The notes under the pieces are model-generated. The model was not told the DNA's origin. It was given only the letters and a program-made list of their open reading frames with translations, and ran no database searches. Of a stretch of 64,000 nucleotides of DNA, positions 33,536-41,852 are shown one piece after another; position 1 is the stretch's first letter, and each line of letters begins with the position of its first letter. This DNA is from CAVRUF01 sp963716005 (GTDB taxonomy: Bacteria > Actinomycetota > Thermoleophilia > Gaiellales > Gaiellaceae): assembly GCA_963716005.1 (NCBI GenBank), contig OY970285.1:1674001-1738000 (forward strand), written 5' to 3'. Made by a program: the position numbers and the translations under genes.

Positions 33536-33817
33536 GCCGGCGGCGGCGGGACTCAGTCGGGCCTCCTGCCACAGATCGTCACCGACGTCCTCGGCCGAGA
33601 GCAGGAGCTGTGCCACCCGGGCGTGGGCGCGAGCTTCGGCAGCGCCATCCTCGCGGCCGGGAATCCCGGCGACTGGGTCCGGATCGAGCGGACCCTCGAG
33701 CCGCAGACGTCCACTGCGGACGTGTACGACGAGCTGTACGGCCGCTACCTCGAGCTCTATCCGCGAACCGCGGAGGACATGCACGCGCTCGCCCGGCTCG
33801 GGGCCTCTGGCGGCTAG
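33536..33817 (+). pseudogene. 3' remnant of an FGGY-family sugar kinase (xylulokinase-like)
   Basis: On the plus strand from about 33536 to the stop at 33817 the frame reads GGGTQSGLLPQIVTDVLGRE, then GVGASFGSAILAAGNPGDW and YDELYGRYLELYPRTAED. This is the ATP-site glycine motif and C-terminal end of FGGY carbohydrate kinases such as xylulokinase. Everything before the GGGTQS motif is missing, since the same frame upstream is antisense to the isomerase relic. The stop overlaps the pilC stop region by 4 nt. Together with the isomerase relic it marks a deletion that fused two divergent sugar genes. Confidence 0.72.
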
Positions 33818-35028
33818 GAGCCGCCGATGAGCGTGAGGAGCTTGAACATCGGCAGGTACATGGAAATGATGATGACGCCGACCATCATTCCGACCGCGAT
33901 CATCATCAGCGGCTCGATGATCGAGGTCAGGGTCGCGATCGAGCTGTCGACCTCGTCCTCGTAGAAGTCGGCGATCTTTCCGAGCATCTTCTCGAGCTCA
34001 CCCGTTTCCTCGCCGACGCGGACCATCTGCGCCACCATCGGCGGGAAGATCTCGATCTGGCCGAGCGGGATCGCGATCGGGATTCCCTGGTGGACCTGTT
34101 CCTTGACGACCTCGACGGCGTCCTCGATGACCGTGTTGCCGGACGTCGTCCCGGTGATCTCGAGGGCACGGATGATGTCCACACCCGCGCCGATCAGCGT
34201 GGAGAGCGTGCGGGAGAACCGGGCCATGCCGACCTTCATGACGACGGCGCCGATCCCGACCGGCGCCTTCAGGCGCATCTTGTCCCAGACGCGCTGGCCT
34301 TGCGTCGTCTTCTTTGCGCGGAGGAGACCGTAGATCATGCCCCCGCCGAGCGGGAAGATGATGTACCAGTAGTTCTTCAGGGCGTTCGACATCGTGACGA
34401 CGACCTTCGTGAGCATCGGTAGGTCGCCGCCGAGCTGCGCGAAGATGTTCACGAAGATCGGGACGAGGAACATGAGCATCCCGCACAGCACGAGCGTCGC
34501 GAACGCGAGCACCATGAGCGGGTACATCAGCGCGCCCTTCACGCGGCGCTTGATCTGCGTCTCCTTCTCGATCTGGAACGCGACGCGGTCCAGGACGACG
34601 TCCAGGATCCCGGCCGCCTCGCCCGCCTCGACCATCGAGACGAAGAGGCGCGAGAAGATCTTCGGGTGGCGTGCGAGCGCCTCGGAGAGCATCAGTCCAC
34701 CCTCGACGTCGGCGCGCACCTCCCCGATCACCGCGGCGAACTTCCGGTCTTCGGTCTGCTCCTCGAGGATGACGAGCGCCGTGACGACGTTCAGGCCGGC
34801 CTCGACCATCGTCGCGAACTGACGCGAGAAGATCTGGAGCGACTTCGGCTTGACCTTCTTCCCGACGCCCTTGATTCCGGCCGTCGAGGCCGCGCGCTCC
34901 TTGAGATCGACGGGCAAGAGGCCGCGCACGCGCAGCGCTTCGCGGGCCCCGTTCAGGTCGGGAGCATTGATCTCACCGACGGATTCGAGCCCGTCGGCAT
35001 TGATCGCGGTGTAGGAGAAGGCCGCCAT
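33814..35028 (-). CDS. pilC: type IV pilus inner-membrane platform protein PilC
   Basis: A 404-residue GspF/PilC-family protein that forms the membrane platform for pilus assembly and retraction. It has two T2SSF repeats (residues about 65-190 and 270-395) with the signatures FSRQFATMVEAGLNVVTAL and FSRTLSTLIGAGVDIIRALE, and three membrane helices, the last at about 370-395. The start is ATG 35028 (MAAFSYTAINADG). It is transcribed alone, divergent from the pilV-like gene, from a TCAA-16-GCCGATTC promoter candidate at 35041-35068. Confidence 0.95.
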   Translation of the reverse strand: MAAFSYTAINADGLESVGEINAPDLNGAREALRVRGLLPVDLKERAASTAGIKGVGKKVKPKSLQIFSRQFATMVEAGLNVVTALVILEEQTEDRKFAAVIGEVRADVEGGLMLSEALARHPKIFSRLFVSMVEAGEAAGILDVVLDRVAFQIEKETQIKRRVKGALMYPLMVLAFATLVLCGMLMFLVPIFVNIFAQLGGDLPMLTKVVVTMSNALKNYWYIIFPLGGGMIYGLLRAKKTTQGQRVWDKMRLKAPVGIGAVVMKVGMARFSRTLSTLIGAGVDIIRALEITGTTSGNTVIEDAVEVVKEQVHQGIPIAIPLGQIEIFPPMVAQMVRVGEETGELEKMLGKIADFYEDEVDSSIATLTSIIEPLMMIAVGMMVGVIIISMYLPMFKLLTLIGGS

Positions 35029-35040
35029 TTCTCATGGTTC

Positions 35041-35092
35041 GAATCGGCATCACCCCTTCTCGGCTTGAGTGCTGTCGCACAGTTGCCGATGC
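35041..35092. promoter_or_regulatory. divergent GCCGAT promoters for pilC and pilV
   Basis: On the minus strand TCAA (35068-35065), a 16-nt spacer and GCCGATTC (35048-35041) precede pilC. On the plus strand GCCGATGC (35085-35092) precedes pilV, again 16 nt from the same tetramer read as TTGA. The arrangement is close to mirror-symmetric. GCCGATA(A) is the -10 of sigma-28 (FliA/WhiG) promoters. Confidence 0.6.
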
Positions 35093-35101
35093 CTTCTCAA
35101 G

Positions 35102-35680
35102 ATGTACGCCCTCAGGAAGCGGATCTGCGGTCGCGCGCGCAAGGACGCGGGCTTCGGCATGATCGAGCTCCTGGCCGCGATGACGGTGCTCTCGATCGGA
35201 ATCCTCGCGGTGTTCTCGATGTTCCATTCGGGCTCGATCCAGATCAAGCGCGCGAGCAACGTCACGACTGCCGCGGCCATCGCAGACAGCGAGATGGAGG
35301 GCTTTCGCGCGATCAAGTACTCGTACCTCGGGCTGACGGCCGCGGCCGTGACCGCGACCGACACGACGTACAAGAGCGCCACCCAGAGCTACGGCGCCTA
35401 CCTGGCCGCGTCCTCACCGACGAACCAGGCGAACTCGATGGTCATCTACGTTGCGTGCGGCTCTCCGCCGTGCACGAACCTCGTCCCGACGAAGACCGTC
35501 ACGGGCGCCGACGGCAAGAGCTACCGCGTGGACACGTACATCACATGGCAGACCACGTCGACCGCGGCGGGCGTCGCGGGGCGCAACGTGAAGCTCATCA
35601 CGATCATCGTGCGCGACCCGACCACGAACGCCACGTACGCGCGCGTCTCGTCCTCGTTCGACGAGACCACCGGCCTCTAA
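35102..35680 (+). CDS. type IV pilus minor pilin, PilV-like
   Basis: A 192-residue prepilin-like protein. A basic leader (MYALRKRICGRARKDAG) ends at a class III cleavage site G-FGMIE, with the Glu at mature position 5, followed by a hydrophobic helix ELLAAMTVLSIGILAVFSMF. The remainder is a small Ser/Thr-rich globular domain. The PilV/GspI type is suggested by the helix and by the phrase SEMEGFRAIKYS. ATG 35102 is preferred because longer starts add unlike residues. It would be processed by PilD and help initiate the pilus. Confidence 0.82.
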   Translation: MYALRKRICGRARKDAGFGMIELLAAMTVLSIGILAVFSMFHSGSIQIKRASNVTTAAAIADSEMEGFRAIKYSYLGLTAAAVTATDTTYKSATQSYGAYLAASSPTNQANSMVIYVACGSPPCTNLVPTKTVTGADGKSYRVDTYITWQTTSTAAGVAGRNVKLITIIVRDPTTNATYARVSSSFDETTGL

Positions 35681-35800
35681 CCGAACGAAGTCTGCGCCCG
35701 CTTCGCGGACGATCGACTTCGTTCGGCGGAAAGCGCTGCGTTTCACCTCTGGCCGTGCCACGCCCGCGATGTCGGTCGCGGCGTACCGGACGCGCTGTGG
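35681..35800 (-). repeat. structured intergenic repeat, copy C
   Basis: Directly after the pilV stop, CCGAACGAAGTC (35681-35692) pairs perfectly with GACTTCGTTCGG (35715-35726), with an inner GC stem. At 35761-35785 the minus strand carries CGCCGCGACCGACATCGCGG, shared with copies A (35917-35950) and B (45830-45863). The next part of this gap, to about 35850, shows GCGCGCCA and TTCGCCCACAGCG motifs also found in copies B and D. Confidence 0.55.
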
Positions 35801-35839
35801 GCGAACCGGCACTGAGTTGGCACAAATGGCGCGCCACAC

Positions 35840-36060
35840 GTGCGTATTTCCGCGTTAGGCTCAAACCAAGGGGAAGCTCACTGGGGTCCCCTGTCTCACG
35901 CGCGCGCGAGCCAGGATCACCGCCGCCGCGACCGGCATGACGGGCGCGGCTCACTGCGGCTGGAACCCAAGGCAGCTCTTCGCCGCTCGAAGTCGCATGC
36001 CCCCAGAGGGGGCGAGACTTCGAGCGGGGAATACACCGGGATCCCCGTCTCACGCGTTAC
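35840..36060 (+). repeat. structured intergenic repeat, copy A
   Basis: CCGCCGCGACCGGCATGACG and GCGCGGCTCAC (about 35912-35952) match copy B, and CCGCTCGAAGTC/GACTTCGAGCGG arms form a perfect hairpin at about 35984-36029 with a CCCCC/GGGGG inner stem. A direct repeat of about 17 nt, GGG(G/A)TCCCC-GTCTCACGCG, occurs at about 35884 and again at 36041. Copies C and A lie back to back, filling the gap between convergent pilV and pilP. There is no gene in 35681-36135. Confidence 0.55.
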
Positions 36061-36135
36061 TCGAGGGAGCTAAGCGTGCGCCGGCGCAAGTCTGAGGACA
36101 TGCGCCGCCGGCGACGGGGCCCGGAGCCTGTGGTG

Positions 36136-36870
36136 CTAAGCCTTGGAGGTCGAGATCAGCTTGATGACGTAGCGGACGCCGTCGGGCTGGCTGACGAGCG
36201 TGACGGTCTTGCCGACCTTCACGGTCACCGTCTCCTTGCCGTTGGAGAACGAGCCCGAGACGAGGCCGATCTTCGCGCTTCCCGCCGAGATCGACACGAT
36301 CTTGAAGAGCGGGTCGCTCTCGGGGAACGGGGTGCCCTTGCTGAGCGTCTCCTCGACGCCGTTCACGTCGACCCTGGCCGACGTGTAGGCCGACGGCTCC
36401 TCGGTGCCCGGATCCTCCGGAACCGGGGTGACCGTGCCGCCGCCGCTGCTGCCGCCCGCACCGGGATCGGTCGGAGGCGCAGCCGCAGGCGTGTCGTCCA
36501 CCTGCTGGTGGAACGGGTCTTTGCCGAGGAACCGGTCGAAGCGGATGAGCTGGTCTTCGCCGGCGGTGATGGAGTCGTCCGTGTCCGGAAGCGATCCATC
36601 GCCGGTTCCCGAAGGCGTCACGACGGGCGGGACGCCGCCCGCGGTCGTCGGTGCCGCTCCGGTGGGATCGGTCGGGGCCGGGGCGGTCGACGTGAGCGTT
36701 GTCGCGCCGGCGGAAGTCGTCGTGGCCGCGCCGCCGCCGCCGCTCAGGAGACCGGGACCCTGCCACGCGACCATGAGCAGCAGGATCGGCGCGAGCACGA
36801 TCAGCAGCTTCTTCTGCTTCTTGTCCTTGGCCGCGCGTGCGGCTGCTTCGCGTTTTTCGGCTCGGCTCAT
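36136..36870 (-). CDS. type IV pilus PilP-like protein
   Basis: A 244-residue protein with a short basic cytoplasmic start, one membrane helix (KLLIVLAPILLLMVAWQGPG, about 21-40), a long Thr/Pro/Ala/Gly-rich linker (about 45-165) and a C-terminal beta domain (about 160-244). The motif RFDRFLGKDPFHQQ resembles the LRDPF-type phrase of PilP/GspC proteins. It is the last gene of the pilT-M-N-O operon, where PilP belongs. In a monoderm there is no PilQ to contact, so its role here may be to link PilNO to the wall or pilus. Family assignment rests mainly on order and domain form. Confidence 0.7.
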   Translation of the reverse strand: MSRAEKREAAARAAKDKKQKKLLIVLAPILLLMVAWQGPGLLSGGGGAATTTSAGATTLTSTAPAPTDPTGAAPTTAGGVPPVVTPSGTGDGSLPDTDDSITAGEDQLIRFDRFLGKDPFHQQVDDTPAAAPPTDPGAGGSSGGGTVTPVPEDPGTEEPSAYTSARVDVNGVEETLSKGTPFPESDPLFKIVSISAGSAKIGLVSGSFSNGKETVTVKVGKTVTLVSQPDGVRYVIKLISTSKA

Positions 36871-37628
36871 GGCGTTCCGCTCGGGGGAGGAGGCGTGGGC
36901 TGGCCGGGCGCGCCGGGGATGGGCGCCATGGCGTTGTTCGTGGACGTGACGGGCGGAGCGGTTCCGGTCGTGGTCTGGCCCGTCGTCGTAGCCGGAACCG
37001 TGGTTCCCCCGGACGGCGGGGGCGGCGGCGCAGCCTCGGCGGGCGCGGCGGCGACTTCGCCCTCGGGCGCGCCGTACGCGTACGCGGAGATGACGAGCAC
37101 CGCCTCGATCTGCGGGAAGCCGTCACTCGACTCGTGGATCTCGATCGTGTCGAGCGTGTACAGCCGTCCGTTCGCCTCGAGGACGCCATCCGTAACGGTC
37201 ACGAGGTTCCGCAGGCGGAACAGGAAATCGGTGAGGTCGTAGTAGTTGCCCTCGAGCGTCAGCGTGACCGGGACGGCGTAGTAGCCGCTGCGGTTGGCCG
37301 GCGGGCCGGGCTGGATCGAGACGAACTCGATCCCGGCCGAGGTCGCGACCGAGTTGAGCTCGAGCAGCACGTTGGCCATGTCCTCGTTGTCCGGCATCGC
37401 CTTGGCGAGGCGGAACACGTCGGCGACTTCGATCTGGACGAGCGTGGGGCCTTCCGGCTTCGGCTGCTGCGCGACCATGATCTTCGCCTCGTAATCGGCG
37501 ATCTCGGCGTCGAGCTCTCCGCCACGGCCCTGCTTCGGGCCGACGACGAGGAACCAGGCCAGCGCCGCGACGAGCACGAGCGCCACGGCCAGCACCGGGG
37601 TCATGGGGATCTTCTGGTCCTTTTTCAC
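36867..37628 (-). CDS. pilO: type IV pilus assembly protein PilO
   Basis: A 253-residue single-pass membrane protein starting at GTG 37628, which overlaps the pilN stop (GTGA). A membrane helix lies near residues 10-30 (TPVLAVALVLVAALAWFLVV), then a short coiled coil and a ferredoxin-like domain (about 75-185: FRLAKAMPDNEDMANVLLEL, EGNYYDLTDFLFRLRNLVTV). The last about 60 residues are a Pro/Thr/Gly tail not seen in proteobacterial PilO. It pairs with PilN to form the alignment complex. It overlaps the next gene by 4 nt. Confidence 0.9.
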   Translation of the reverse strand: MKKDQKIPMTPVLAVALVLVAALAWFLVVGPKQGRGGELDAEIADYEAKIMVAQQPKPEGPTLVQIEVADVFRLAKAMPDNEDMANVLLELNSVATSAGIEFVSIQPGPPANRSGYYAVPVTLTLEGNYYDLTDFLFRLRNLVTVTDGVLEANGRLYTLDTIEIHESSDGFPQIEAVLVISAYAYGAPEGEVAAAPAEAAPPPPPSGGTTVPATTTGQTTTGTAPPVTSTNNAMAPIPGAPGQPTPPPPSGTP

Positions 37629-38494
37629 TCTGCTGCTCCCGGGGGCTTGAGCGTCGCGCTGATCGTGAACTGCACGAGCTTCTCGTTGGACAAGGTGGTC
37701 GCCGTCGCGTTCACGAGCGTTGCCGACTCGACCTGGGGCATCGACTGCACACGGCTCAGCAAGGTCGCGACGCTCTCCGCCGAGCGGGCGAAGCCGTTCA
37801 GCTCCATGACGCTCTTCGACGCCTCGAGCTGCTCGACGGTCGGGCCGGAGCCGTCCTCGTTGGTCGGCGGGACGCCGCCGCTCGAAATCATCGTCGTGAG
37901 CCACGCGTCGTCGGGCAGGACGAGCGAGATGTCACGCAGGAAGCGGTCCCACTGCACGCGCGAACCGAGAGCGCTGCTCAGAGCGGTCGTGCGCGAGTCG
38001 CGCTCGGCGATGAGCGAGGGATCCGAGGGGACCGCAGCCGGCTCCTGGGCCGGAATGTCGAGCGCCGCGAGCTGGCTCTTCATGGCGTTCAGCTCCGTCT
38101 GCTTGTCGGCGACGCGGGCGTTCGCGATCAGGAACATCGAGGCGAGGAGCGCGAACACGACGAGCGCCGCGACCGCGATCGCGAGCCGGACCGGGTTCAC
38201 GCGTGAGTTGTCGCCGCCTGGGGCGGCGTCCTTCGGCATCAGGTTGAACGCGCGCATGAGCGGCACGTCCGCAAGCGCCGGGCCGGCGCCCTTCTTGGCC
38301 TTCTTGCCGCGCGGCTCCTTCGGGGCCTTCGGCTCCTTGGGCTCCGCGTCCTCCGACTTCTTGCGCGTCAGCGTGAAGCGGCTCGGCTTCTTCTCGGCGG
38401 GCTCCGTCGGATCCGTCGTCTCCATCTCGACGTCGTCCTGCTTCGGCTTCCGCTTGAAGAGGTCGGACAGCTTGATCTCCTTGCGCATATCCAT
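37625..38494 (-). CDS. pilN: type IV pilus assembly protein PilN
   Basis: A 289-residue protein. The conserved cytoplasmic PilM-binding motif of PilN (usually near the very N-terminus as INLLP) appears here late, as RAFNLMPKDA at about residue 81-90, after an 80-residue charged Lys/Pro/Glu extension. A membrane helix follows (LAIAVAALVVFALLASMFLI, about 104-124), then a coiled coil and a C-terminal ferredoxin-like domain. The N-terminal extension is unusual. The start overlaps pilM by 1 nt. Confidence 0.9.
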   Translation of the reverse strand: MDMRKEIKLSDLFKRKPKQDDVEMETTDPTEPAEKKPSRFTLTRKKSEDAEPKEPKAPKEPRGKKAKKGAGPALADVPLMRAFNLMPKDAAPGGDNSRVNPVRLAIAVAALVVFALLASMFLIANARVADKQTELNAMKSQLAALDIPAQEPAAVPSDPSLIAERDSRTTALSSALGSRVQWDRFLRDISLVLPDDAWLTTMISSGGVPPTNEDGSGPTVEQLEASKSVMELNGFARSAESVATLLSRVQSMPQVESATLVNATATTLSNEKLVQFTISATLKPPGAAE

Positions 38495-39555
38495 CAGCCG
38501 GCCATCCCGAGTCCGATGGAAACGGCCATAGCCGGGCTGCCGGCGTCGCGCGCCTTCTTGCCGACCTCGACGCCGACGAGCGGATCGCCCACGCGGACGG
38601 CCACGCCGGTCAGGCGTTGGAGCGTCTCGGCGAGGCCTCCGAGCTGCGCGGTGCCGCCGGCGACGACGACTTCGCGGATACCCAGAGAGCCCTGCTGCGA
38701 CTGGTAGAACTGGAGTGAGGCGACGAGCTCGCGCGCGAAGCCCTGAAGGGCGCCGCGAAGCGCCTCGACGGCCTGCGCGGTCTGCTCCATCGTCAGGCCC
38801 TGGACGGCGCCGGGCGCGTCCTCGAGCGTGAGCAAGGTCTTGAGGCGCTCGGCCTCCTGCGCGGGAATCTCGAGCGAGCGGGCGAGCGCGCCGGTGAGCG
38901 CGGCGCCGCCCCAGTCGAGCACGCGCGTGAATTCACAGGTGTGACCGTCGGAGACGGCGAGGATCGAGCGCTCCGAGCCGATCGCGACGGCGACGACGGC
39001 GCTTCGGTCGGCCGTCTGCGCGGGATCGACGGGAACGAGCGCGCGAAGCACCGCGAAGGCCTCGAGATCGATGCCGGCGAGGCGGAGCCCCGCGTCGTGG
39101 CAGGCCCGCACGTAGGCGTCGACGAGATCGCGGTACGCGACGACGAGCAGCACCTTGTACGTCGCCTGGCCTTCGGCGTTCGTGCCTTCGCCGAGAATCT
39201 GGTAGTCGAGCACGGCCTCGTCGATCGGGATCGGCAGCACCTCCTGGGCGCGGAAGCGGATCGCGTTCGCGATCTGCTTGGGATCGTCGATCCCGACGAG
39301 CTCGATCGTGCGAACGCCGATGCGGTTGTTCGCGATGCCGACGCGCACTGAGCGCTTGGGCAGCTTGTGCTTGCTGAAGAACTCCTTGAGCGCTACAGCG
39401 AGCGCCGCGGGGTCGCGAACCTCGCCCGCGGCCACGATGCCGGGCGCGAGCGACTCGCGGGCGACCTGCGTCACCTGGGCGGAGCCGTTCACGCGTACGC
39501 GCGCGGCTGCCAGGTGCGAGGCGCCGATCTTCAGTCCAACGATTTCCTTGGCCAT
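38494..39555 (-). CDS. pilM: type IV pilus assembly protein PilM
   Basis: A 353-residue actin-like ATPase fold protein of the cytoplasmic ring. Features: GLKIGASHLAAARV at the N-terminus (phosphate 1 region), RFRAQEVLPIPIDEAVLDYQ, a typical PilM helix, and VVVAGGTAQLGGLAETLQ (adenosine region) near the C-terminus. It binds the PilN N-terminal motif and links the platform to the motor ATPases. It lies 14 nt after pilT in the same operon. Confidence 0.95.
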   Translation of the reverse strand: MAKEIVGLKIGASHLAAARVRVNGSAQVTQVARESLAPGIVAAGEVRDPAALAVALKEFFSKHKLPKRSVRVGIANNRIGVRTIELVGIDDPKQIANAIRFRAQEVLPIPIDEAVLDYQILGEGTNAEGQATYKVLLVVAYRDLVDAYVRACHDAGLRLAGIDLEAFAVLRALVPVDPAQTADRSAVVAVAIGSERSILAVSDGHTCEFTRVLDWGGAALTGALARSLEIPAQEAERLKTLLTLEDAPGAVQGLTMEQTAQAVEALRGALQGFARELVASLQFYQSQQGSLGIREVVVAGGTAQLGGLAETLQRLTGVAVRVGDPLVGVEVGKKARDAGSPAMAVSIGLGMAG

Positions 39556-39569
39556 TTTCCCCCGGCTTC

Positions 39570-40724
39570 CTAAGCTCCGGCCGCCCGCAGGCCGCCGTTC
39601 ACGGGCCCGCTGCCCGCGGAGGCCATGCCGCCGCGTTCGAGCAGTCCGATCAGTTGATCCGGCCGGCTGGAACGCTGCACGGCCATGTCCTTGGAGACGA
39701 TCCCGCGCATGACGAGGTCGACGAGCGCCTGCTCGAGCGTCTGCATGCCGCGCTTTCCGGCGGTCTGCATGACCGAGTAGATCTGCTCGACCTTGGCCTG
39801 GCGGATCAGGTTCCGCACGGCGTCGTCGGGAAGAAGAATCTCGACCGCTGCGACGCGGCCCGCTCCGTCGGCGCGCGGCAGAAGAGTCTGCGTCACGACG
39901 CCCTGGAGCGTGCTGGCGATCTGCACGCGGACCTGCTCCTGCTGCGCCGACGGGAAGACGTCGATCAGACGGTCGACGGTTCCGGGCGCGTCCTGCGTGT
40001 GAAGCGTGGCGAAAACGAGGTGGCCGGTCTCGGCCGCGGTGAGCGCGGTCCCGATCGTCTCGAGGTCGCGCATCTCGCCGAGGAGGATCACGTCGGGGTC
40101 CTGGCGGAGCGCGCCCTTGAGCGCTTCGGCGAAGCTGATCGCGTCGGGGCCGATCTCGCGCTGGTTCACGATGCAGCGCTTGTGGCGATGGAGGAACTCG
40201 ATCGGATCCTCGATCGTCATGATGTGATCCGCGCGCGTCGTGTTGATCATGTCGATCATCGCGGCGAGGGTCGTGGACTTGCCGGAGCCCGTCGGGCCGG
40301 TCACGAGGACGAGGCCGCGGGGCTTCTCGGCGAGATCGGTGAGCGCCTGCGGCATCCCCAGCTCCTCGAGCGTCTTCAGCTCGGTCGGGATGATGCGGAA
40401 GGCGGCGCCGAGACTCTCGCGCTGGAAGTACACGTTCACGCGGAAGCGCGCGAGGCCGGCGAGCGAGTAGGAGAAGTCGAGCTGACGCTTCAGCTCCAGG
40501 TTCTTCTGCTGCTCCGTGGAGAGAATCCGGTAGAGGAGACGCTGCGTGTCGTCAGGCGTCAGGCGCCCGAAACCCTCGAGGCGCTCCAAGCCGCCGCTGA
40601 CGCGGACGACCGGCTCCGAGCCGCTCGTGACGTGCAGATCCGACGCTTTCGCCTCGACGGTCTTTTCGAGAAGATCGTCGATCGAGAACGTGGCCTGGGT
40701 AGATGCCGCATGCGTAGCTTCCAT
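39570..40724 (-). CDS. pilT: pilus retraction ATPase PilT
   Basis: A 384-residue hexameric motor ATPase. Walker A GPTGSGKSTT (about residue 141), the Asp box IMTIEDPIEFLHRHK, Walker B DPDVILLGEMRDLETI, the His box TGHLVFATLHTQDA and the PilT/PilU AIRNLIRE-like motif as AVRNLIRQAK are all present, so it is a retraction rather than an assembly ATPase. It is the first gene of the pilT-M-N-O-P operon and is divergent from the pilins. A GCCGATAC box lies 17 nt upstream of the start. Confidence 0.96.
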   Translation of the reverse strand: MEATHAASTQATFSIDDLLEKTVEAKASDLHVTSGSEPVVRVSGGLERLEGFGRLTPDDTQRLLYRILSTEQQKNLELKRQLDFSYSLAGLARFRVNVYFQRESLGAAFRIIPTELKTLEELGMPQALTDLAEKPRGLVLVTGPTGSGKSTTLAAMIDMINTTRADHIMTIEDPIEFLHRHKRCIVNQREIGPDAISFAEALKGALRQDPDVILLGEMRDLETIGTALTAAETGHLVFATLHTQDAPGTVDRLIDVFPSAQQEQVRVQIASTLQGVVTQTLLPRADGAGRVAAVEILLPDDAVRNLIRQAKVEQIYSVMQTAGKRGMQTLEQALVDLVMRGIVSKDMAVQRSSRPDQLIGLLERGGMASAGSGPVNGGLRAAGA

Positions 40725-40739
40725 GGCTCCCTCGCCGCT

Positions 40740-40826
40740 CGTATCGGCAGCGTCCCCTGATTGCTAAAGCGCCTTCTGTCTTTCCCTCTAATGGGTGACA
40801 CCGGGGAGACGGAGGCCGCCGATACG
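40740..40826. promoter_or_regulatory. inverted GCCGATACG boxes between pilT and the pilins
   Basis: The nonamer GCCGATACG occurs on the minus strand at 40748-40740, ahead of pilT, and on the plus strand at 40818-40826, ahead of pilA1: a perfect 9-bp inverted repeat 69 bp apart. Spacing to each gene fits a -10 box. The -35 tetramers are weaker here than at other pilus genes. TGGCCC/GGGCCA (40832-40850) forms a hairpin in the pilin leader. Confidence 0.6.
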
Positions 40827-40893
40827 GGTTGTGGCCCCTCTGGTGGGCCATGAGCCAGAACGACCCAAACGCTCGACTAGGAGGAACCACCAA

Positions 40894-41283
40894 ATGACGA
40901 AGCTGCTCCGAAAGCGGATTACGCGCAGCGAGAACGAGGGCGGCTTCACGCTCATCGAACTCCTGGTCGTGATCATCATCATCGGCATCCTGCTCGCCAT
41001 CGCCATTCCGAGCTATCTCAAGTTCCGGGATCGCGCCAACGAGTCGGCGGCCAAGGCGAACGTTCGCGCGTCTGTCCCCGGTCTCGAGGCCTACTACGCC
41101 GACAACAACACCTACGTCGGCATGACCCTCCCCGGAATCCAGGCGAGCTACGACGCCGGCATCAAGAACATCACGTTCGGCACGCTCACGGCTACCAGCT
41201 ACTGCGTGCAGTCGACGGTCGGCCAGGCCACGTTCAACAAGGCGGGCCCCTCGGCAGACATCGTCACCGGCGCCTGCTCGTAA
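40894..41283 (+). CDS. major type IV pilin, copy 1
   Basis: A 129-residue type IVa prepilin. The leader (MTKLLRKRITRSENEGG) is cut at G-FTLIE, with Glu at mature position 5, and the helix FTLIELLVVIIIIGILLAIA is textbook. The domain is short, with few cysteines (SYCVQSTVG and TGACS, one probable disulfide near the C-terminus, the D-region). ATG 40894 has AGGAGG 9 nt upstream. It is followed by a strong terminator and then by a near-identical second pilin. PilD processing and PilB-driven assembly are expected. Confidence 0.95.
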   Translation: MTKLLRKRITRSENEGGFTLIELLVVIIIIGILLAIAIPSYLKFRDRANESAAKANVRASVPGLEAYYADNNTYVGMTLPGIQASYDAGIKNITFGTLTATSYCVQSTVGQATFNKAGPSADIVTGACS

Positions 41284-41307
41284 GGCAGCCGGCCAAGAGC
41301 TTCACCG

Positions 41308-41339
41308 AGAGGGCGCGGGAAACCGCGCCCTCTCTTTTT
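41308..41339 (+). terminator. intrinsic terminator after pilin 1
   Basis: AGAGGGCGCGG and CCGCGCCCTCT (41308-41318, 41323-41333) pair perfectly over 11 bp around a GAAA loop, followed by CTTTTT. A classic Rho-independent terminator. Confidence 0.92.
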
Positions 41340-41388
41340 GCCGTAGTGCGAAATCCCTCTCTCGGTGGAGAAGGTTCGGAGCGCAGCG

Positions 41389-41396
41389 GCCGATGT
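41389..41396 (+). promoter_or_regulatory. GCCGATGT box upstream of pilin 2
   Basis: The pilus-type box GCCGATGT lies 40 nt before the TTG start of pilin 2 and after the pilin 1 terminator, suggesting that the second pilin has its own promoter. Confidence 0.45.
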
Positions 41397-41436
41397 ACCC
41401 CCTGAGCCAATCAGTGCCCACGTGCAAGGAGGAACT

Positions 41437-41826
41437 TTGATTTCAGGACTTCGAAAGCGGATCGCGCGCGGTAACTCGGAGGGCGGCTTCACGCTCATCG
41501 AGCTCCTCGTCGTGATCATCATCATCGGCATCCTGCTCGCCATCGCCATCCCGAGCTACCTCAAGTTCCGGGATCGCGCCAACGAGTCGGCGGCCAAGGC
41601 GAACGTTCGCGCGTCCATCCCGGGTCTCGAGGCCTACTACGCCGACAACAACAGCTACGTCGGCATGACCCTCGCCGGGATTCAGTCGTCGTACGACGCC
41701 GGCATCAAGAACATCTCGTTCGGCACGCTCACGGCTACGAGCTACTGCGTGCAGTCGACGGTCGGCCAGGCCACGTTCAACAAGGCGGGCCCCTCGGCAG
41801 ACATCGTCACGGGCGCCTGCAGCTAG
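41437..41826 (+). CDS. major type IV pilin, copy 2
   Basis: A 129-residue prepilin, the same length as copy 1 and almost identical from the cleavage site on. The differences are a changed leader (MISGLRKRIARGNSEGG) and a few substitutions such as Val to Ile, Pro to Ala and Thr to Ser in the domain. It starts with TTG at 41437, fixed by AGGAGG 4 nt upstream; the longer frame from 41365 includes the ribosome binding site. A weaker start codon than copy 1 suggests lower expression. It has its own upstream GCCGAT box and its own terminator. Confidence 0.93.
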   Translation: MISGLRKRIARGNSEGGFTLIELLVVIIIIGILLAIAIPSYLKFRDRANESAAKANVRASIPGLEAYYADNNSYVGMTLAGIQSSYDAGIKNISFGTLTATSYCVQSTVGQATFNKAGPSADIVTGACS

Positions 41827-41852
41827 GGCGAACGCGACAAAGCTTGACGGAC

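Noticed and set aside
35681..36060. c-di-GMP (GEMM) or c-di-AMP (ydaO) riboswitch in the pilus gaps
   Set aside because: The conserved cores of these riboswitches are not present on either strand, and the elements lie at gene ends rather than in 5' leaders.
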